51,707 nt of DNA from Coemansia sp. RSA 922 (GCA_027577415.1 JANBQS010000032.1:1-51707), one strand, 5' to 3'; counted from the first letter of the stretch, positions 1 through 10,885 are shown. Numbers and translations are program-made. The notes: generated by a model from the sequence alone, not told the origin.

Positions 1-337
1 AGATTACGCGGATCCCAAGACATTGAAATTAGTTCTCGGGAGAACTTTAACGCTGTGTCCGCCTTGCTCGGCATTTTTATTCACAATCTCTTTTGGCAAT
101 TCGCGGCAATAAATACGAGTGACGAAAAGGCTGCAAAAAGATAAAAATGCAATTCGTCTCAATTGACAAAGGTCAAACACAGGAAAACGCTTTGAAAATA
201 ATCGTTGATCTGATCGATTGGGCGTTGATCAATATTTATACTGTGTGTATGTCGTCACTAGCTGGAGCTTCTCTTTTTCGTTCCCTAGCTGAAATTGTAT
301 TCCATCTATCAAGTCATTTTCTATTTTACTTTGCAAA
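1..337. other. Upstream region of the zuotin gene
   Basis: AT-rich non-coding sequence running up to the zuotin start codon. A TATA-like stretch (AATATTTATACTG) lies around 230-242, about 100 bp before the ATG. The open frames here are short and show no recognisable protein. I see no RNA gene. Confidence 0.5.
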
Positions 338-2272
338 ATGCCCACCTTTACGTTGCCTCAAGTGCCAGCATCGCTCACTGGCGGTAGCATGACAGTTGTT
401 CATGCCCCGATATGCAATACTGCTACAGCGCATGTTCAGGCTGTCGGCGAGCACTTTACATCTTACCTGCGTCGCAGGCAAGACAATAGTACCGAGTCTG
501 AGGACTATGAGAAGCACGGTTTGCCGCGCGCTCTGGCACGGACAAAGCTTGACGACAAAAACACTACGGCCGAGACGCTTACACTGGACGAAGTGACCGA
601 GGACCTCTTGCAACTGAACCCTGCCGAGTGGAAAAACCAGGACCACTACCGAGTACTCGGTCTATCGGAGCTACGGTTCAGAGCTACGCCAGCACAGATC
701 AAGAGGGCCCACCAAATGAGAGCTCTACAGTTTCATCCAGACAAACTTGCAATGGCCAGCGACGGCACACGCAGCGACGGCTTTTTCAAGTGCATTCAGA
801 GGGCTCATGACGTGCTACGCGACCTAGCTAAACGTCGGCAATATGACTCGGTGGATCGAGCCATCTCTGACGACATTCCCAAGGCGCGTCTGAGCCCTGA
901 CCAGGACTTTTTTGTCGTCTACGGACCCGTGTTTGAACGAGAGAGCAGATTCTCTAAGCGTCAGCCTGTGCCCTTGTTGGGCGATCTGGATACGCCGCGC
1001 GACGATATGGAAGCATTTTACCGGTTCTGGGCGTCGTTTGACTCGTGGCGTCTGTTTGATTACCTGGACAAAGTCAAGGAGCAGACTGAAAACCGCGAGG
1101 AGAAGAGATGGCAGGAAAAGAAGAACAAAGCCGAGCGCGCACGACTGAAAAAGGAGGACAACAAACGGATATCGGATCTGGTACAACAGGCGATGGCTCT
1201 GGATCCACGTGTCGAGATGTACAGAGAGCAAGAGCGACAGGACAAGGAGCGCAAGAGACTTGAGAGGGAGTCCCTGGCTAGACAGGCCGAATCAGAGCGT
1301 GCAGCGGCCGAGGACTTGCGAGCACGGCAGCAGAAGCAAGAGGCGGAGGAAAAGTCTAGGCTAGCGGCGGAAGAAAAGCGCCAGCGCGAGCAAAAGAAGC
1401 AGGAGGAACGTGCGGCAAAGCGAGCTGTGCGCGCATTGATTGCCGAGCACGAATTTATGGCCGACCCGGACGCTTTGACTTCCGCCATGTCAACGTCCAG
1501 AGCAGCCGAGGTCGACATACTGCTGGAGAACATGACTGCGGCCGCCATATCAGAGTTCCGCCAAGCTTTGCTAGCCAAGAGCCCCGATCGAGCACAAATG
1601 CTCGAACTAGTTACTGGCGAGATACGCAGTGCCATTGACAGAACACCAGCGGTAGCAATGGGCTTTGCATCTTTTGTTCGAGGCGCCGAAGTAGTCCAAG
1701 GTGTCAAGCAGGCACAGAAAGACAGCTCCGTCAGGCAGCACGCCAAGGCACAGCGCGAGTGGTCTGCCAAAGAGCTCGAAATGCTGACCAAGGCGGCAAA
1801 CAAGTTTCCTGGTGGCACAGTCAATCGTTGGGAGACCATCGGCAAGTGGCTCGCACAACATGGCGGCTTTAAATTGCGTTCAGGCGATGAACTTTTGGCC
1901 AAGACTAGTGAATTGCGCAAGGGTGCCAACTCGGGGAGTGGGTCGTTGGTCAAAGAGCTCCAAAATAGAGCGGCTAGCACTCCCGACAACGCCGCGCTAA
2001 ACCAAGCATCCGTTCGCTACGATGGCCCAACACTTATTCCTCCGCAGCAAACACATCAAGAGACGCCTAAGGACGCCGCTTTAGAGCGACCCTGGTCAAC
2101 GAACGAGCAAGGACAACTCGAGCGGGCCTTACAGGCATATCCGCCATCTTACAAGGGTGCTGATCGGTGGGACAAAATTGCCGAGGCTGTGGTTGGGCGC
2201 ACTAGAAAGGAATGCAAGAGCCGTGTCCGACACTTGGCAGAACAGGTGCGCAGCAAAAATGCCGTAAAATAG
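338..2272 (+). CDS. ZUO1: Zuotin / DNAJC2-type ribosome-associated J-protein with C-terminal SANT domains
   Basis: A 644-residue protein. Zuotin is the J-domain half of the ribosome-associated complex with Ssz1; it stimulates the Hsp70 that acts on nascent chains at the ribosome exit. The sequence shows a J domain at about residues 101-175 with the HPD triad at 133-135. A very long charged Lys/Glu/Arg-rich region follows (about 245-365), as in the ribosome-binding part of the family. Two Myb/SANT-like blocks lie near 470-520 and 583-640, each with the spaced Trp pattern (REWSAKELEML..., RPWSTNEQGQLERAL...). Budding-yeast Zuo1 lacks SANT domains while the animal orthologue has two, so this copy keeps the animal-like layout. 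The ATG at 338 starts the longest frame. An AATAAA signal lies 20 bases past the stop, at 2292-2297. Confidence 0.93.
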   Translation: MPTFTLPQVPASLTGGSMTVVHAPICNTATAHVQAVGEHFTSYLRRRQDNSTESEDYEKHGLPRALARTKLDDKNTTAETLTLDEVTEDLLQLNPAEWKNQDHYRVLGLSELRFRATPAQIKRAHQMRALQFHPDKLAMASDGTRSDGFFKCIQRAHDVLRDLAKRRQYDSVDRAISDDIPKARLSPDQDFFVVYGPVFERESRFSKRQPVPLLGDLDTPRDDMEAFYRFWASFDSWRLFDYLDKVKEQTENREEKRWQEKKNKAERARLKKEDNKRISDLVQQAMALDPRVEMYREQERQDKERKRLERESLARQAESERAAAEDLRARQQKQEAEEKSRLAAEEKRQREQKKQEERAAKRAVRALIAEHEFMADPDALTSAMSTSRAAEVDILLENMTAAAISEFRQALLAKSPDRAQMLELVTGEIRSAIDRTPAVAMGFASFVRGAEVVQGVKQAQKDSSVRQHAKAQREWSAKELEMLTKAANKFPGGTVNRWETIGKWLAQHGGFKLRSGDELLAKTSELRKGANSGSGSLVKELQNRAASTPDNAALNQASVRYDGPTLIPPQQTHQETPKDAALERPWSTNEQGQLERALQAYPPSYKGADRWDKIAEAVVGRTRKECKSRVRHLAEQVRSKNAVK

Positions 2273-2593
2273 CATAGCAAACATGTGCGCCAATAAAGTA
2301 TTTTCAAGAGCATTACCGCTGTCAAGTGCTAGCGTTAATTAAATCAACTTTAGTAAATTGAAGTGTGACACGGGTAACAGTGGTCATATCATATCATCTG
2401 TCACATGTGGATATCAGAGCAACGGTCATCTGTATCTGACGTCACGCTGTTCTATCAGCACCTATGCTTTTTTGGTATTTAAATCCCTGTACACCCTGCC
2501 TCAAGAGAGAGTATCTGCAAATATTTCTTCTAGAGTTTTGTATAAGTTGCCTTTTTTTATTTACACTACAGGGTTAGTATCTGTCAATTGGTG
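2273..2593. other. Intergenic region between convergent genes
   Basis: Non-coding, AT-rich. It separates the 3' end of zuotin from the 3' end of the next minus-strand gene. Apart from the AATAAA at 2292-2297 I see nothing in it. Confidence 0.6.
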
Positions 2594-3233
2594 CTATGCC
2601 ATCCCCAACACTTTGTTTTTACCTTCATCGAGTGCAAAAAGCACCGTGCTGCTGCCTTCCCCGAGTGAAAAGTTCATACGGTCGTGCTCGACCACAGGGA
2701 AAAAGATGAATGGCCGACGCTGGAGACTCAAAGCAGAGCATGCCTTGAGCAACCCCGAGTATGCGACGGCGGGAGCAATATACTCGTCCCAGTCGTTTGC
2801 TAGAAACGCCAGCTTGGCGTCGCTCGGCAGAGGCACTAAAATGTCTTCGTGGAAAGTGTTCCAGTATGAGCCCGGACAACTCAACTGGGCTTTTATCATG
2901 GCCGCCACCCAATCCTGCCGCTCATGCATGACCGACTCGATGGCTTTGAAGCCCTTTTCAGTGGCGGCAGCTACCTTTGCTTGTAGGTAAGTGTCATTGC
3001 GCTGCAAACACCGCCTCAGCTCCCAGTCAATAATGACTGGGGATTCCTGTCGCTTGGGCACTGAGATTGTGGTCCTGTTTACGTCGACGCGGAAAGCACG
3101 GCGTTGGATCTCGAAGACTACACACTAGATCATAGTAATAAAATGTTAGTGGACTGTTTCTTCTGTGTTTTTGCGTGCGCGTGATAACTGCGGCGAATCT
3201 GTTTAGTCTCTTGCCTCTTGAAGTGGATGGCAT
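2594..3233 (-). CDS. Two-exon hypothetical protein
   Basis: I do not recognise this protein. The main open frame (2594-3124) has no ATG near its 5' end. A short upstream exon supplies one: ATG at 3233, 15 codons (MPSTSRGKRLNRFAA), then a 64-base intron (3188-3125) that begins GTTATC and ends CTAG, with a CTAAC branch-point-like motif before the acceptor. The join is in phase and gives 191 residues. The N-terminus is basic. The middle is helical-looking and charged, and a Trp/aromatic-rich stretch follows (WNTF, NDWDEYIAP). No signal peptide or membrane segment is evident. The donor is weak, so the first exon is less certain than the main frame. Confidence 0.5.
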
Positions 3234-3880
3234 TATCAAAAAAGTAAGGTTAGGATAGGTGGTAAGAATGTGTTTGATTCTAATAGGGTTTTCAACTGTC
3301 TTGTGCAAAAAAGGAATGGAGCAAGAGGTAAGCCACTTATTGCGACAAGCATTTTAGTTGTGTCCATGTTGGATAATATCTCGATATTTGAGCAATGTGT
3401 CCAGTATTTACTTATCTTTATGATTTTTATATTAACTAGAACCAATATATAAATGAGGTGATGGATATATTAATATAAAATATGCAAAGGAAAGCATACC
3501 CAGTAGTCGTGCACGAGTGCATGGTTATTGCACTCTTTGGTCAATAACATACACTAAGCAACTACACCCCCCCACACACACGCGCTAAATATTCAGTGGA
3601 GCTGGTATGTTTCTACTACCATTAGCCTCGTGTGTATACGCTTAAAATGTGTGAATATACGAGCATCAAGGTACCAGCCGGGTAAAAAAAAGGCATCGAC
3701 GTCTTTCATTATACCACTGTGTAATTATTTACTACACGCAAGTGCGACGAACATCCATGTATCTAACAGTTGGTAGAGTTGGGCATCATCGCACATATTT
3801 AAAGCTAATTAAAAGAGATGCATTTGAGTGGGAAAAGAGAAACTGGAAAGAGAAGAAATTTAGGCAAAACCACAGCCTAG
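3234..3880. other. Intergenic, AT-rich
   Basis: About 650 bp of AT-rich sequence with simple runs (a CCCCCCCACACACAC stretch near 3570). It lies between the 5' end of the preceding minus-strand gene and the 3' end of the next. No frame resembles a protein. Confidence 0.5.
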
Positions 3881-4591
3881 TTACTTGTCGTACAAGTGCG
3901 TACGGCAAAACTCCTCAATAATTGGATATAGCCAGCCTAGCGCATTATCAACGCCCAGCATATTAATGCCAGCGGCCATGAGAAGCACCTCGGGTGTAAC
4001 GTTCATCTCACCGCGGGCTCTAAATCTGAGTGCCATCCTGACCACGCAGTTTACTTTAACGTACTCTACACGAGGCACCGCCTTGCCCACACTCTCTTCA
4101 ATTACCATGCAAAGGGAAATACTAAGTGTAGAGCGATCTCTTTCGCTTAGTCCGCTGAAGAAAGCCTTGGCTTCATCTGCTATGGCCATGGCTTCAGACC
4201 GCTTTGAATCGATGCTGGCAACACTGCAACCATCGGCAATACTCTTAGTGACGCTGTGGTTGTTGGTAACGTTTTTGGTGACAATATCAGAGTCCTGGCC
4301 TTCCAAATAAACGTTCGATTCAAGAGCGTGGCTGCTGTCGCCGTCGGTACTAAACTCGAGACTAACCATTGAAAAGCAGTCAACATCGCTGAAAATTACG
4401 CTGAGTATCGAGTATCGTTTAGCGGAAGCAATGACCATGGCGTCGGCATAGACCTCCGCAGACTCGCCATGTTCTGAGCTAATCGCATCATGATAGTCGT
4501 CAGCGAGCTTGGTGCCAAAGTATTCTGCCGTGTCATCAATGGTGTAGATTTCGTTGTTGCCAGAAACAACAGGGAACATGTCCTCAAACAT
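3881..4591 (-). CDS. Hypothetical protein, 236 residues
   Basis: I do not recognise this protein. The frame extends upstream to 4642 and on to a stop, but without an ATG there; the first in-frame ATG is at 4591 (MFEDMFPVV...), so I start it there. The product is acidic in its first half, with an Asp/Ser-rich linker around residues 95-125. The C-terminal half has alternating hydrophobic stretches (SISLCMVIEES, VKVNCVVRMALRFRA, VLLMAAGINMLG, LGWLYPIIEEF) suggesting a compact alpha-helical domain. It has no signal peptide and no clear membrane helix. An unseen 5' exon is possible, but I found no good acceptor between the upstream stop and the ATG. Confidence 0.5.
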   Translation of the reverse strand: MFEDMFPVVSGNNEIYTIDDTAEYFGTKLADDYHDAISSEHGESAEVYADAMVIASAKRYSILSVIFSDVDCFSMVSLEFSTDGDSSHALESNVYLEGQDSDIVTKNVTNNHSVTKSIADGCSVASIDSKRSEAMAIADEAKAFFSGLSERDRSTLSISLCMVIEESVGKAVPRVEYVKVNCVVRMALRFRARGEMNVTPEVLLMAAGINMLGVDNALGWLYPIIEEFCRTHLYDK

Positions 4592-5901
4592 ATCCTCGAT
4601 CAGATTCCCAAACGAGTACACATTGGTGTGAGCGAGGGTCAAAGAAAGTCGAGTGTATCGATATGCGTGGCCACAAGCGTGTCAGAAGAGGAAGGAGTGC
4701 TAGAGGGGAAAGGGACAAAACAGAGCTCTTGTGTGCAAGGCGGGTACAGACAGAGCGAGTCTTCGGTCGCGCCGAGGAAAGAGTGTTGCGAATACGAGTA
4801 AGCATGGTGAAACCAAGTAAACAATACCTTTAACAAAAATAGGTGAAAAGGAATATATAAAAAAGGTTTGACAAGAAAAGAACAGAATGTAGAGGAGCGA
4901 GTGTCCATGGTTTTATCTATAGACAACAAGTCCAGGCTACGGCTTGGCGAGTCACCAGGTGAAAGGCTAGGACTGTGTTGCATAAGCGACCCACGGCTTT
5001 ACGTACGCCACCAACCTCTCGTCTAATTGGATTGGACCTTAGATTCCAGCCATATTAATAAAAAAATTCAAGCCGAATGTCTGGCGTATATTTTTGGTTG
5101 TTTGGAGGAGCGAGAGAGTATGTGTCTATATGCTAAATGCGTATAGGCAACGGTATCGATATCAAAGTCGTTGTGCTCCGCTGATTTTAAGCTTCTCAAC
5201 AGCACCGATAACACCCAGTTAGGCTAGGAGCACAGGTGGGCTGCAAGTACAGATGCTGTTGATCGCAAGCAAAACTGTTGTCAACAGAGGGTACATGATC
5301 GTATGCCCTAAGGACCGGAAAACAAAGGGTATACCCTTATTCCCCACAGTAGACTTGGACTGACGATACCGACAGACTATCTCGAGCACAGTAATAACCA
5401 ACGCTAGGCACATAGGCTCCAAGGGCGGCTGTTCTTGTTTTAATCAGGCCGAGTGACAGGATAGCTTGGTAGTGTGAGGCACACCAGTGAAAAGGCTCAG
5501 CAATGCAAACAAGCTCGACATTGCATGCGCTTGTGAAAGAGCCGCTATAAAGGGAGAAGGCAGAGCAACACCCAGCCATCGTTCTCTTCTCTCCTGCTCT
5601 TCAATCACTTTAATTTTCTATGCACCTAATATTTTATTCTTTCTCCCTCTACATGTCAGCGCGACTATTTGTTGTATTGTACACTAGGTAAGAATAAGCA
5701 AAAATAGGGTTTGTCGATCGTGGATTTACCCATGTACAATATGAGAGCTGTTTTGCATCGCTATATTCTACAATGAAATAGTGTTGCACTCAACTACTTT
5801 GCGAGTCAGCAGTAAGCTATTGCGACTTTGTACGCATAAAAGGTGTTATATCTAAAGATAATGGAATACTAATAAAACGTAATGTTTGTCCTTAAGTGTC
5901 G
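4592..5901. other. Intergenic region
   Basis: About 1.3 kb with no convincing gene. A short minus-strand frame beginning at ATG 4805 encodes an Arg-rich leader-like peptide overlapping the 5' end of the preceding gene; it cannot be spliced in frame to that gene because of an intervening stop. The remainder is AT-rich with pyrimidine tracts (around 5580-5660). Confidence 0.4.
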
Positions 5902-6870
5902 CTAGCTAGGGCTATTCATCAGTAAATCTGACGTGCCTCTTGCCATTTGTGGCGCTCTACAGCCACGCCGTGCCAAGTGCCGGACGTTTGGCGTACTCAT
6001 CAGTAAGCACTTCCCAAGTCGTCGCATGTCTTTAGCATGATTCTCGATAAACTCTGGTTTGTCAAAAAGTTCATGTAGGTTAACGTGGCCATTCTCACAG
6101 TAATAGCGCAAGCCGTGAGTCCATTTGCGACCCCCGATGACCTCCTTGGCGATGACCTCCTTGGCGATTTCCTCCGCACGATATACGTTGATATTGTAGC
6201 AATGTTTGATTGAGACCGCCGCATTACAAGTCACTTTGACTCCACATAAGCAGCCGTTGCGAGCCTGAGGGCTGCCATGCTAATGTGACGCATATCATCC
6301 AATTCATCGGCAGCATTATCATGGTAGGTAGCTAGAAGCTTGAGGCAAAGATTAAACACTGCTTGCACCGCCACACGCGCAGCGGCAATGACCTCGCAAA
6401 TCTCAATGGGGCTTGTATGATGTGCACCACAGACTTCCGCATAATAGTGAAATTGGCCACAACAGGTGTGGCTGGCGTGGCGACTTCAACACACACAGTC
6501 TCGGCGGTCTCTCTAGACTCGATTGAAACGTGGTTGCAGCTGGTTCTGTGCAGATGGCATATCAGTTGTAATAGTGCCTACCAATGACCAAACGGCGGCT
6601 TGGAACTGTGACAAATGCCGCCACAAATATAAATACATGTTCCTCAATGCACGGCATAGACTCTCTCCAACAAGGAACCAGCATTGCGAACTCGCTGGTG
6701 ATGGGCATCAAGACTGGCAGAGTAGTGCGCGTCGGTAGTTTAGTGGGCACCGTCGTAGGATAAATATGTCCTTTGGCGCGGGAGGTGGGCAAAGCGGCAG
6801 CAGCGGGCATATGTTCTACGGTGGAAAAGTGCGCAGCAGCGCTCAAAAATAGAGCTGAGTAAGAAAGATT
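5902..6870 (-). pseudogene. Frameshifted relic of an unrecognised protein-coding gene
   Basis: Coding-like segments run leftward on the minus strand but in different frames, with gaps too short to be introns. One is about 6562-6870. The next (about 6430-6545) contains ESRETAETVCVEVATPATP. The next (about 6245-6420) contains AAARVAVQAVFNLCLKLL. The last (5902-6240) contains RKWTHGLRYYCENGH. The join near 6238 needs a small indel; readthrough would meet a TGA. A 15-bp unit is tandemly duplicated at about 6134-6163, giving an AKEVI AKEVI repeat. The last open segment has no ATG at its 5' end. I do not recognise the family. A multi-exon gene is less likely because the frame changes occur within a few bases. 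Confidence 0.4.
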
Positions 6871-7747
6871 CAATAAAAGGCGTGAAGTACATGTTGATAG
6901 CTTAGAAGTGTAGACTAGAAAGAAAAATGCACATGGGCGTAGTGTAAAAAATTGAACAACAGATAGTTGACTAATTCAAAAGTATAGAGAAAATATAAAA
7001 AAGATGACGGAGGCGGGCTACGAATATGTATTCGTAGGCTGTAAATAAACCGATTGCTCTTAATATCTGACACGCGTTATAGCAGACAAGGTGATGAACA
7101 ATAGCGGGTTGTGCAAGCTATATTTTGAATCTAGGGGTGCTTTTGTATTATACATGATTCTTGTATACATATGTTGAAAGAACCCTTGGGGTTATTACAC
7201 AGGTCTTATTAGAATAGATCAATTACAATATAATCTGGAAGTCCTCTAGCGAACGTGGTACTTCCAGACCCTAGATTTATTTGGTGTTGGCGCGTTGATC
7301 TCCAATGTTGTGTGAGGTTTATAGAAGTGTGCGCTCGTATAACAATCGATGTAATTGATTCAACATATTTTCAATATCTTTTTTCTGCAGTACATCTGTG
7401 ATTTGGAAAGTGGACAAAGTAAACTAGCGTTGCTATTCAGAACTTAGATGTCAATAAAATAACTATTGAAAATGTTAAAAGAAAAAGAGAAAAAGAGAAG
7501 GAAAGAGGTTACCCAGCCAAACACGCACTATATCCAAAGTGCCAAACAAACCAGTAAAGGGTGAGATCCCAGAGAAATATTTAACAACTATATCGACTCG
7601 TGTAAGTCATCACAGACATACAGCTTATTAATCAAAGTGCTCAATGTAGATAATGTAAAATTTTTGAGTCTATTGTTAAAGTAAAGTGCAGCGACTAAAA
7701 GATGGTGCAAGAATGAAAATGAATAATATGTTAAAATGTTAGCTTTT
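6871..7747. other. AT-rich intergenic region
   Basis: Roughly 880 bp of AT-rich sequence without usable frames. It separates the relic gene from the inverted-repeat island. Nothing recognisable. Confidence 0.5.
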
Positions 7748-7954
7748 TTAGCAATTCTCTAGATCCAAGCCAAGATACTCCTTCCCCGAGGTGTCCCAAG
7801 GCGCCAACTCGCTTGTGAGCAGCGGCTCTAGCGCCGCATCTGTTGCTGCTGCTGCTGCCGCCATGTCGAGGCCATAGTGGGCAAGGCGAGGTTCCAGCCA
7901 GGGTTCCGACTCGCTGGCGAGGGAAGGAGAGGAAGTTCTAGTATAAACAAACAT
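7748..7954 (-). CDS. Small 68-residue protein at the outer edge of the left inverted-repeat arm
   Basis: A short frame with an ATG at 7954, about 140 bases downstream of a TATA box in the same orientation (8091-8099). The first 26 residues (through LASESEPWLEPRLA) lie inside the inverted repeat, and the right arm encodes nearly the same peptide in the same relative position and orientation. Beyond the arm the protein is unique and ends in an acidic tail (KEYLGLDLENC). It contains a poly-Ala run. A CTAG just before codon 7 could be a splice acceptor, so this may be an exon of something larger. Function unknown. Confidence 0.35.
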   Translation of the reverse strand: MFVYTRTSSPSLASESEPWLEPRLAHYGLDMAAAAAATDAALEPLLTSELAPWDTSGKEYLGLDLENC

Positions 7955-8090
7955 GATATAAATAAAAAGAAAAATTGTAACTAACCTTTAAATTAAAATA
8001 TTGCAATAGATAGCTTTGGATTTAAATTTTTTGAGAAGCGATGAGTAGAGAATAAAGAAGAGAACAGGGGCAGGCGACGGGAAAGTACGC

Positions 8091-8099
8091 GTTTTTATA
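8091..8099 (-). promoter_or_regulatory. TATA box in left inverted-repeat arm
   Basis: TATAAAAAC read on the minus strand, pointing out of the inverted repeat toward the 68-residue frame. The identical element is in the right arm at 12457-12465. Confidence 0.55.
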
Positions 8100-8522
8100 A
8101 CTAGCCAGCTATTCTTAACAAGTGAGACATGTTAGGACAGAAAAAAGGATTACGCAACACATGGGAGGGCGGTGATTGGCTGGCTTGTCGGTTCTGAACG
8201 GAACGCTGAAGAAGGGGGAATGAAAAAAGACCATTCAACTTTTTCTTCCCGACCAAGACGGCCGGTAGAGTCGGTGCGCCGAACAAGTAGCTGGGGACTT
8301 TTTTAAGTTACACAGTTGTGTTCTACTGGACGTGAGCTTCCGAATGAGGTCAAGCACGTCTAGTCTAGCTAGCCAAACAGCCAAGTTAGTAACCAGAAAC
8401 AATCAAGCGCAGGTGCCAGAGCTGGAGCTGGTCCAGCTCCACAAGCGCCGATAGGCGGGCCCTTAATATGGGGAAGTGTGGAGCTTTGTTCTCCGCGCAT
8501 GATCACAGTAGAAAACGCGGTT

Positions 8523-8532
8523 TGACGCGTCA
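8523..8532. promoter_or_regulatory. TGACGCGTCA palindrome, left arm
   Basis: A perfect 10-bp palindrome containing an MluI core (ACGCGT) flanked by TGA/TCA, resembling a bZIP site. It is about 430 bp upstream of the TATA box in the minus orientation and is preserved in the other arm at 12024-12033. Confidence 0.4.
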
Positions 8533-8787
8533 GACATGTCACTCACAAAAATGGCAACCCTAACGCGTGCAGCGCGTAAAATACGCTTGTCCTTGGCTTC
8601 AATCAGGACTTTGAGCTTGTCTGCCGTTGAGAGTCTGACTGGAAATCGTGAGCCGTTGGAAGGAGTGGGAAGAAGCTCGGGGGGGGGGGGTAGGATCCGT
8701 CAGGGGATAGAGGAAACGACAGCACCCGCCTTTCTTTTCCCTTTTGTCTCTCTACGCTCTTTTATTTTTATTATTATATACTTGTGT

Positions 8788-10544
8788 CAAGCGTTGTTTT
8801 TAACTTCTTGTTTTGTTCGCATGTATGGCGTCCATAGCGCATGAAATACGTCTTCGACTCACATAGGACACGATAGGAACGCACAGCGCATGTAGCTAAT
8901 AGCACACAGCAAACGCACACACGCAATCCGTGAAAGGTCTGCCCGAAAGGTAAGTTCAGGAGTGGAGAGAACCTCTGAACCGCCTTGTGTAAATTATTTA
9001 CTTTTCCTTTTTCTATTTGCTTTTTGTGTAAGGTTATATAGCCGCCAGCCTTTTCATAATGTCGGAGCTCGGTTACGTTGCTCCATTTTCTTGCACAAAG
9101 ACAGCAGTGGGTGATTTGCGTATCTGCTTTTATGCCGATCTTAATCGTGGTTACAAGCCACGCAATAAGCACACTCTGTATATACTCCAACATGGGGGAA
9201 TGGAAATAAAACAAAGCTATTCTGGCTACCAGCCTAACCTACTATTGAGAATTAAAGTTAGCCAGACGGTATCTTCAACAAAAGCGGTGCTAATGAGCCA
9301 TGGTGGCAATCCCGAGTCGAGCCGAACAGGCATCTTGTATAATCAGTTGCTTTTTAGGGCGATCTTTCAAATATGTTGTCTTGCAAAAGTAATTTTATCT
9401 ATCCGACGTGGGAATGGTAATTATTATTGTTGTTGGTATTGGCGGTGGATTGGCGAGGGTGGGTCTTCGCACTGGCTATTTGAGGGTGGCTACTTGTATG
9501 TGGTCATCATCGCAGCACCCAGTTCACTTGACTTTCTCTTGTAATGGTGTGAGCTTCTTAGTGAGAGTGTTAGAGTGCTCAAATTTCTCGAGTATTATGT
9601 GTATTTGATGTAGTATTTATTGAATGCAAGTGGTGATATAACACCATCTCGTAGTAAACCTAAATCCTTACGATTATTTACACTCTAGCAATCAAGGACA
9701 TACATGTTTGCAATAAACTAGTCATTATCGGCCTTGGTTGCCATTATATGCGCAAGCTTTTAGCGATCTCGTACTCACTAGAACTGCTAGTACAAGCGGT
9801 TGTGCATGGTACCTGTGGTTTGTTCCAGGGCACATTGATGTCAGCACGCACCGCCGATGCTCGCATCAAGAGCCGCTCTGCAAACATAGCATGGAAGTAC
9901 TGTGACGAATATGTATTTACACGCGAATTACCCTGTGGCGCCGAAAACCCTGGAACACATAGCTCTTCACATATCCTATAGTCAAAAACCGTACACCACT
10001 TATTTTTTACCCTCTCGTGGGCCTATGCACAACACAGCACAGTTCAGCACAGCTGAGGAAGTTTCGTCCTGAAGGCAAATCCATGTGGTGGAACCTCTGA
10101 AACAACTATTAATTTACTTACTTTGCAGTATATTCAACAACTTGGAAATAAATTGACCTTATAGCAGGCTTTGAAAATGTTCAGGCAAGTTTATGTTCCT
10201 TCTGCTCGCATACACAATGCTATCGCTGCATTTTCAGTGTTTGTTGCAGCTCTCCCAACACCGAAGAAGCGTGGAATGCAAATATATTCTGGCCACCCCC
10301 CCAATTCACCATTGTCAAGGCTAACAGGATAGTGCTGCACGCAAAACCAGCAGTATTCTGGTCACCACTCGGTCATTTTAAGCGGCGCTGACATGGTTTT
10401 TATTTTTTTGTCACACTCTTTAAGCGCTCAGCAGCACAGATGAACCGTGCTTGACTTGAAGCGCTAATCACGAGCCGAGCCGAGCCGAACCAAGGCAGCG
10501 TTCATATGTGTGTTTGCGATTAGGTATATGTTTGCGAGTAGTAA
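8788..10544. other. Left part of the spacer between the inverted repeats
   Basis: AT-rich, low-complexity sequence. Several frames of 70-160 codons exist on both strands (for example 9059-9544 plus and 8774-9214 minus), but they lack family resemblance or begin without ATG. A short GAGCC iteration occurs near 10476. No transposase or other mobile-element protein is visible. Confidence 0.4.
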
Positions 10545-10885
10545 TATGAGCGAATATAATAATAAGAATAAGCGGTTAAGAGTATAGAAAATAAGCGGAT
10601 GTGAGTAATAGCGAACTAAGGAACCTCGACTCCTATCTTGCGGAGGAGCGGGCCATATTTACGGGCCCACTGAGCGATCGCTGCGGCGCATTGTGCATGT
10701 GGCTTAGTGCTCCCCAACATATATGAGCGAACATAATAAGAAGAGTATAACAATAAACGGGTGGGTGTGAGAAATAGCAAACTAAGGAACCTCGATCCCC
10801 ACCTTGCAGAGAAGCAGGCCATATCTACTGGCCCACTCAGCGATTGCTGCGGCCAGCTTTGCCTGCGGCTTAGCGCACCCCAACA
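10545..10885 (-). repeat. Tandem duplication carrying two copies of one protein C-terminus
   Basis: Two ~170-bp units (10545-10721 and 10722-10885) start with the same TATGAGCGA and end with CCCCAACA. On the minus strand each encodes a similar C-terminal peptide with a stop at the same place (stops at 10616-10618 and 10782-10784). One copy reads AAAIAQWARKYGPLLRKIGV and the other AAAIAEWASRYGLLLCKVGI, both ending in EVP and stop. Substitutions are mostly conservative, which implies this was once real coding sequence. Neither copy has an intact upstream gene, so both are fragments. Family not recognised. Confidence 0.6.

Larger units (their letters stand above)
7875..8787. repeat. Left arm of a large inverted repeat
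   Basis: About 0.9 kb that reads as the reverse complement of 11775-12675. The match is near-perfect over the central ~550 bp (8090-8640) and looser at both ends. The arm holds a TATA box, a 17-bp palindrome (GGAGCTGGTCCAGCTCC, 8424-8440), the palindrome TGACGCGTCA, a G-run near 8681 and the start of a small reading frame at its outer end. Boundaries are judged by eye. A frame of about 60 codons conserved in both arms sits upstream of the TATA box and is probably not coding. Confidence 0.85.

Noticed and set aside
1060..1989. 309-codon minus-strand frame inside zuotin
   Set aside because: Antisense shadow of the charged Lys/Glu/Ala-rich region; it is Ser/Arg-rich with no domain and the sense strand encodes a clear J-protein.
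8101..8286. ~61-codon frame identical in both inverted-repeat arms (also 12270-12461)
   Set aside because: Identity follows from the DNA repeat itself, and the frame lies upstream of the TATA box of the outward transcript, so it is more likely promoter sequence.
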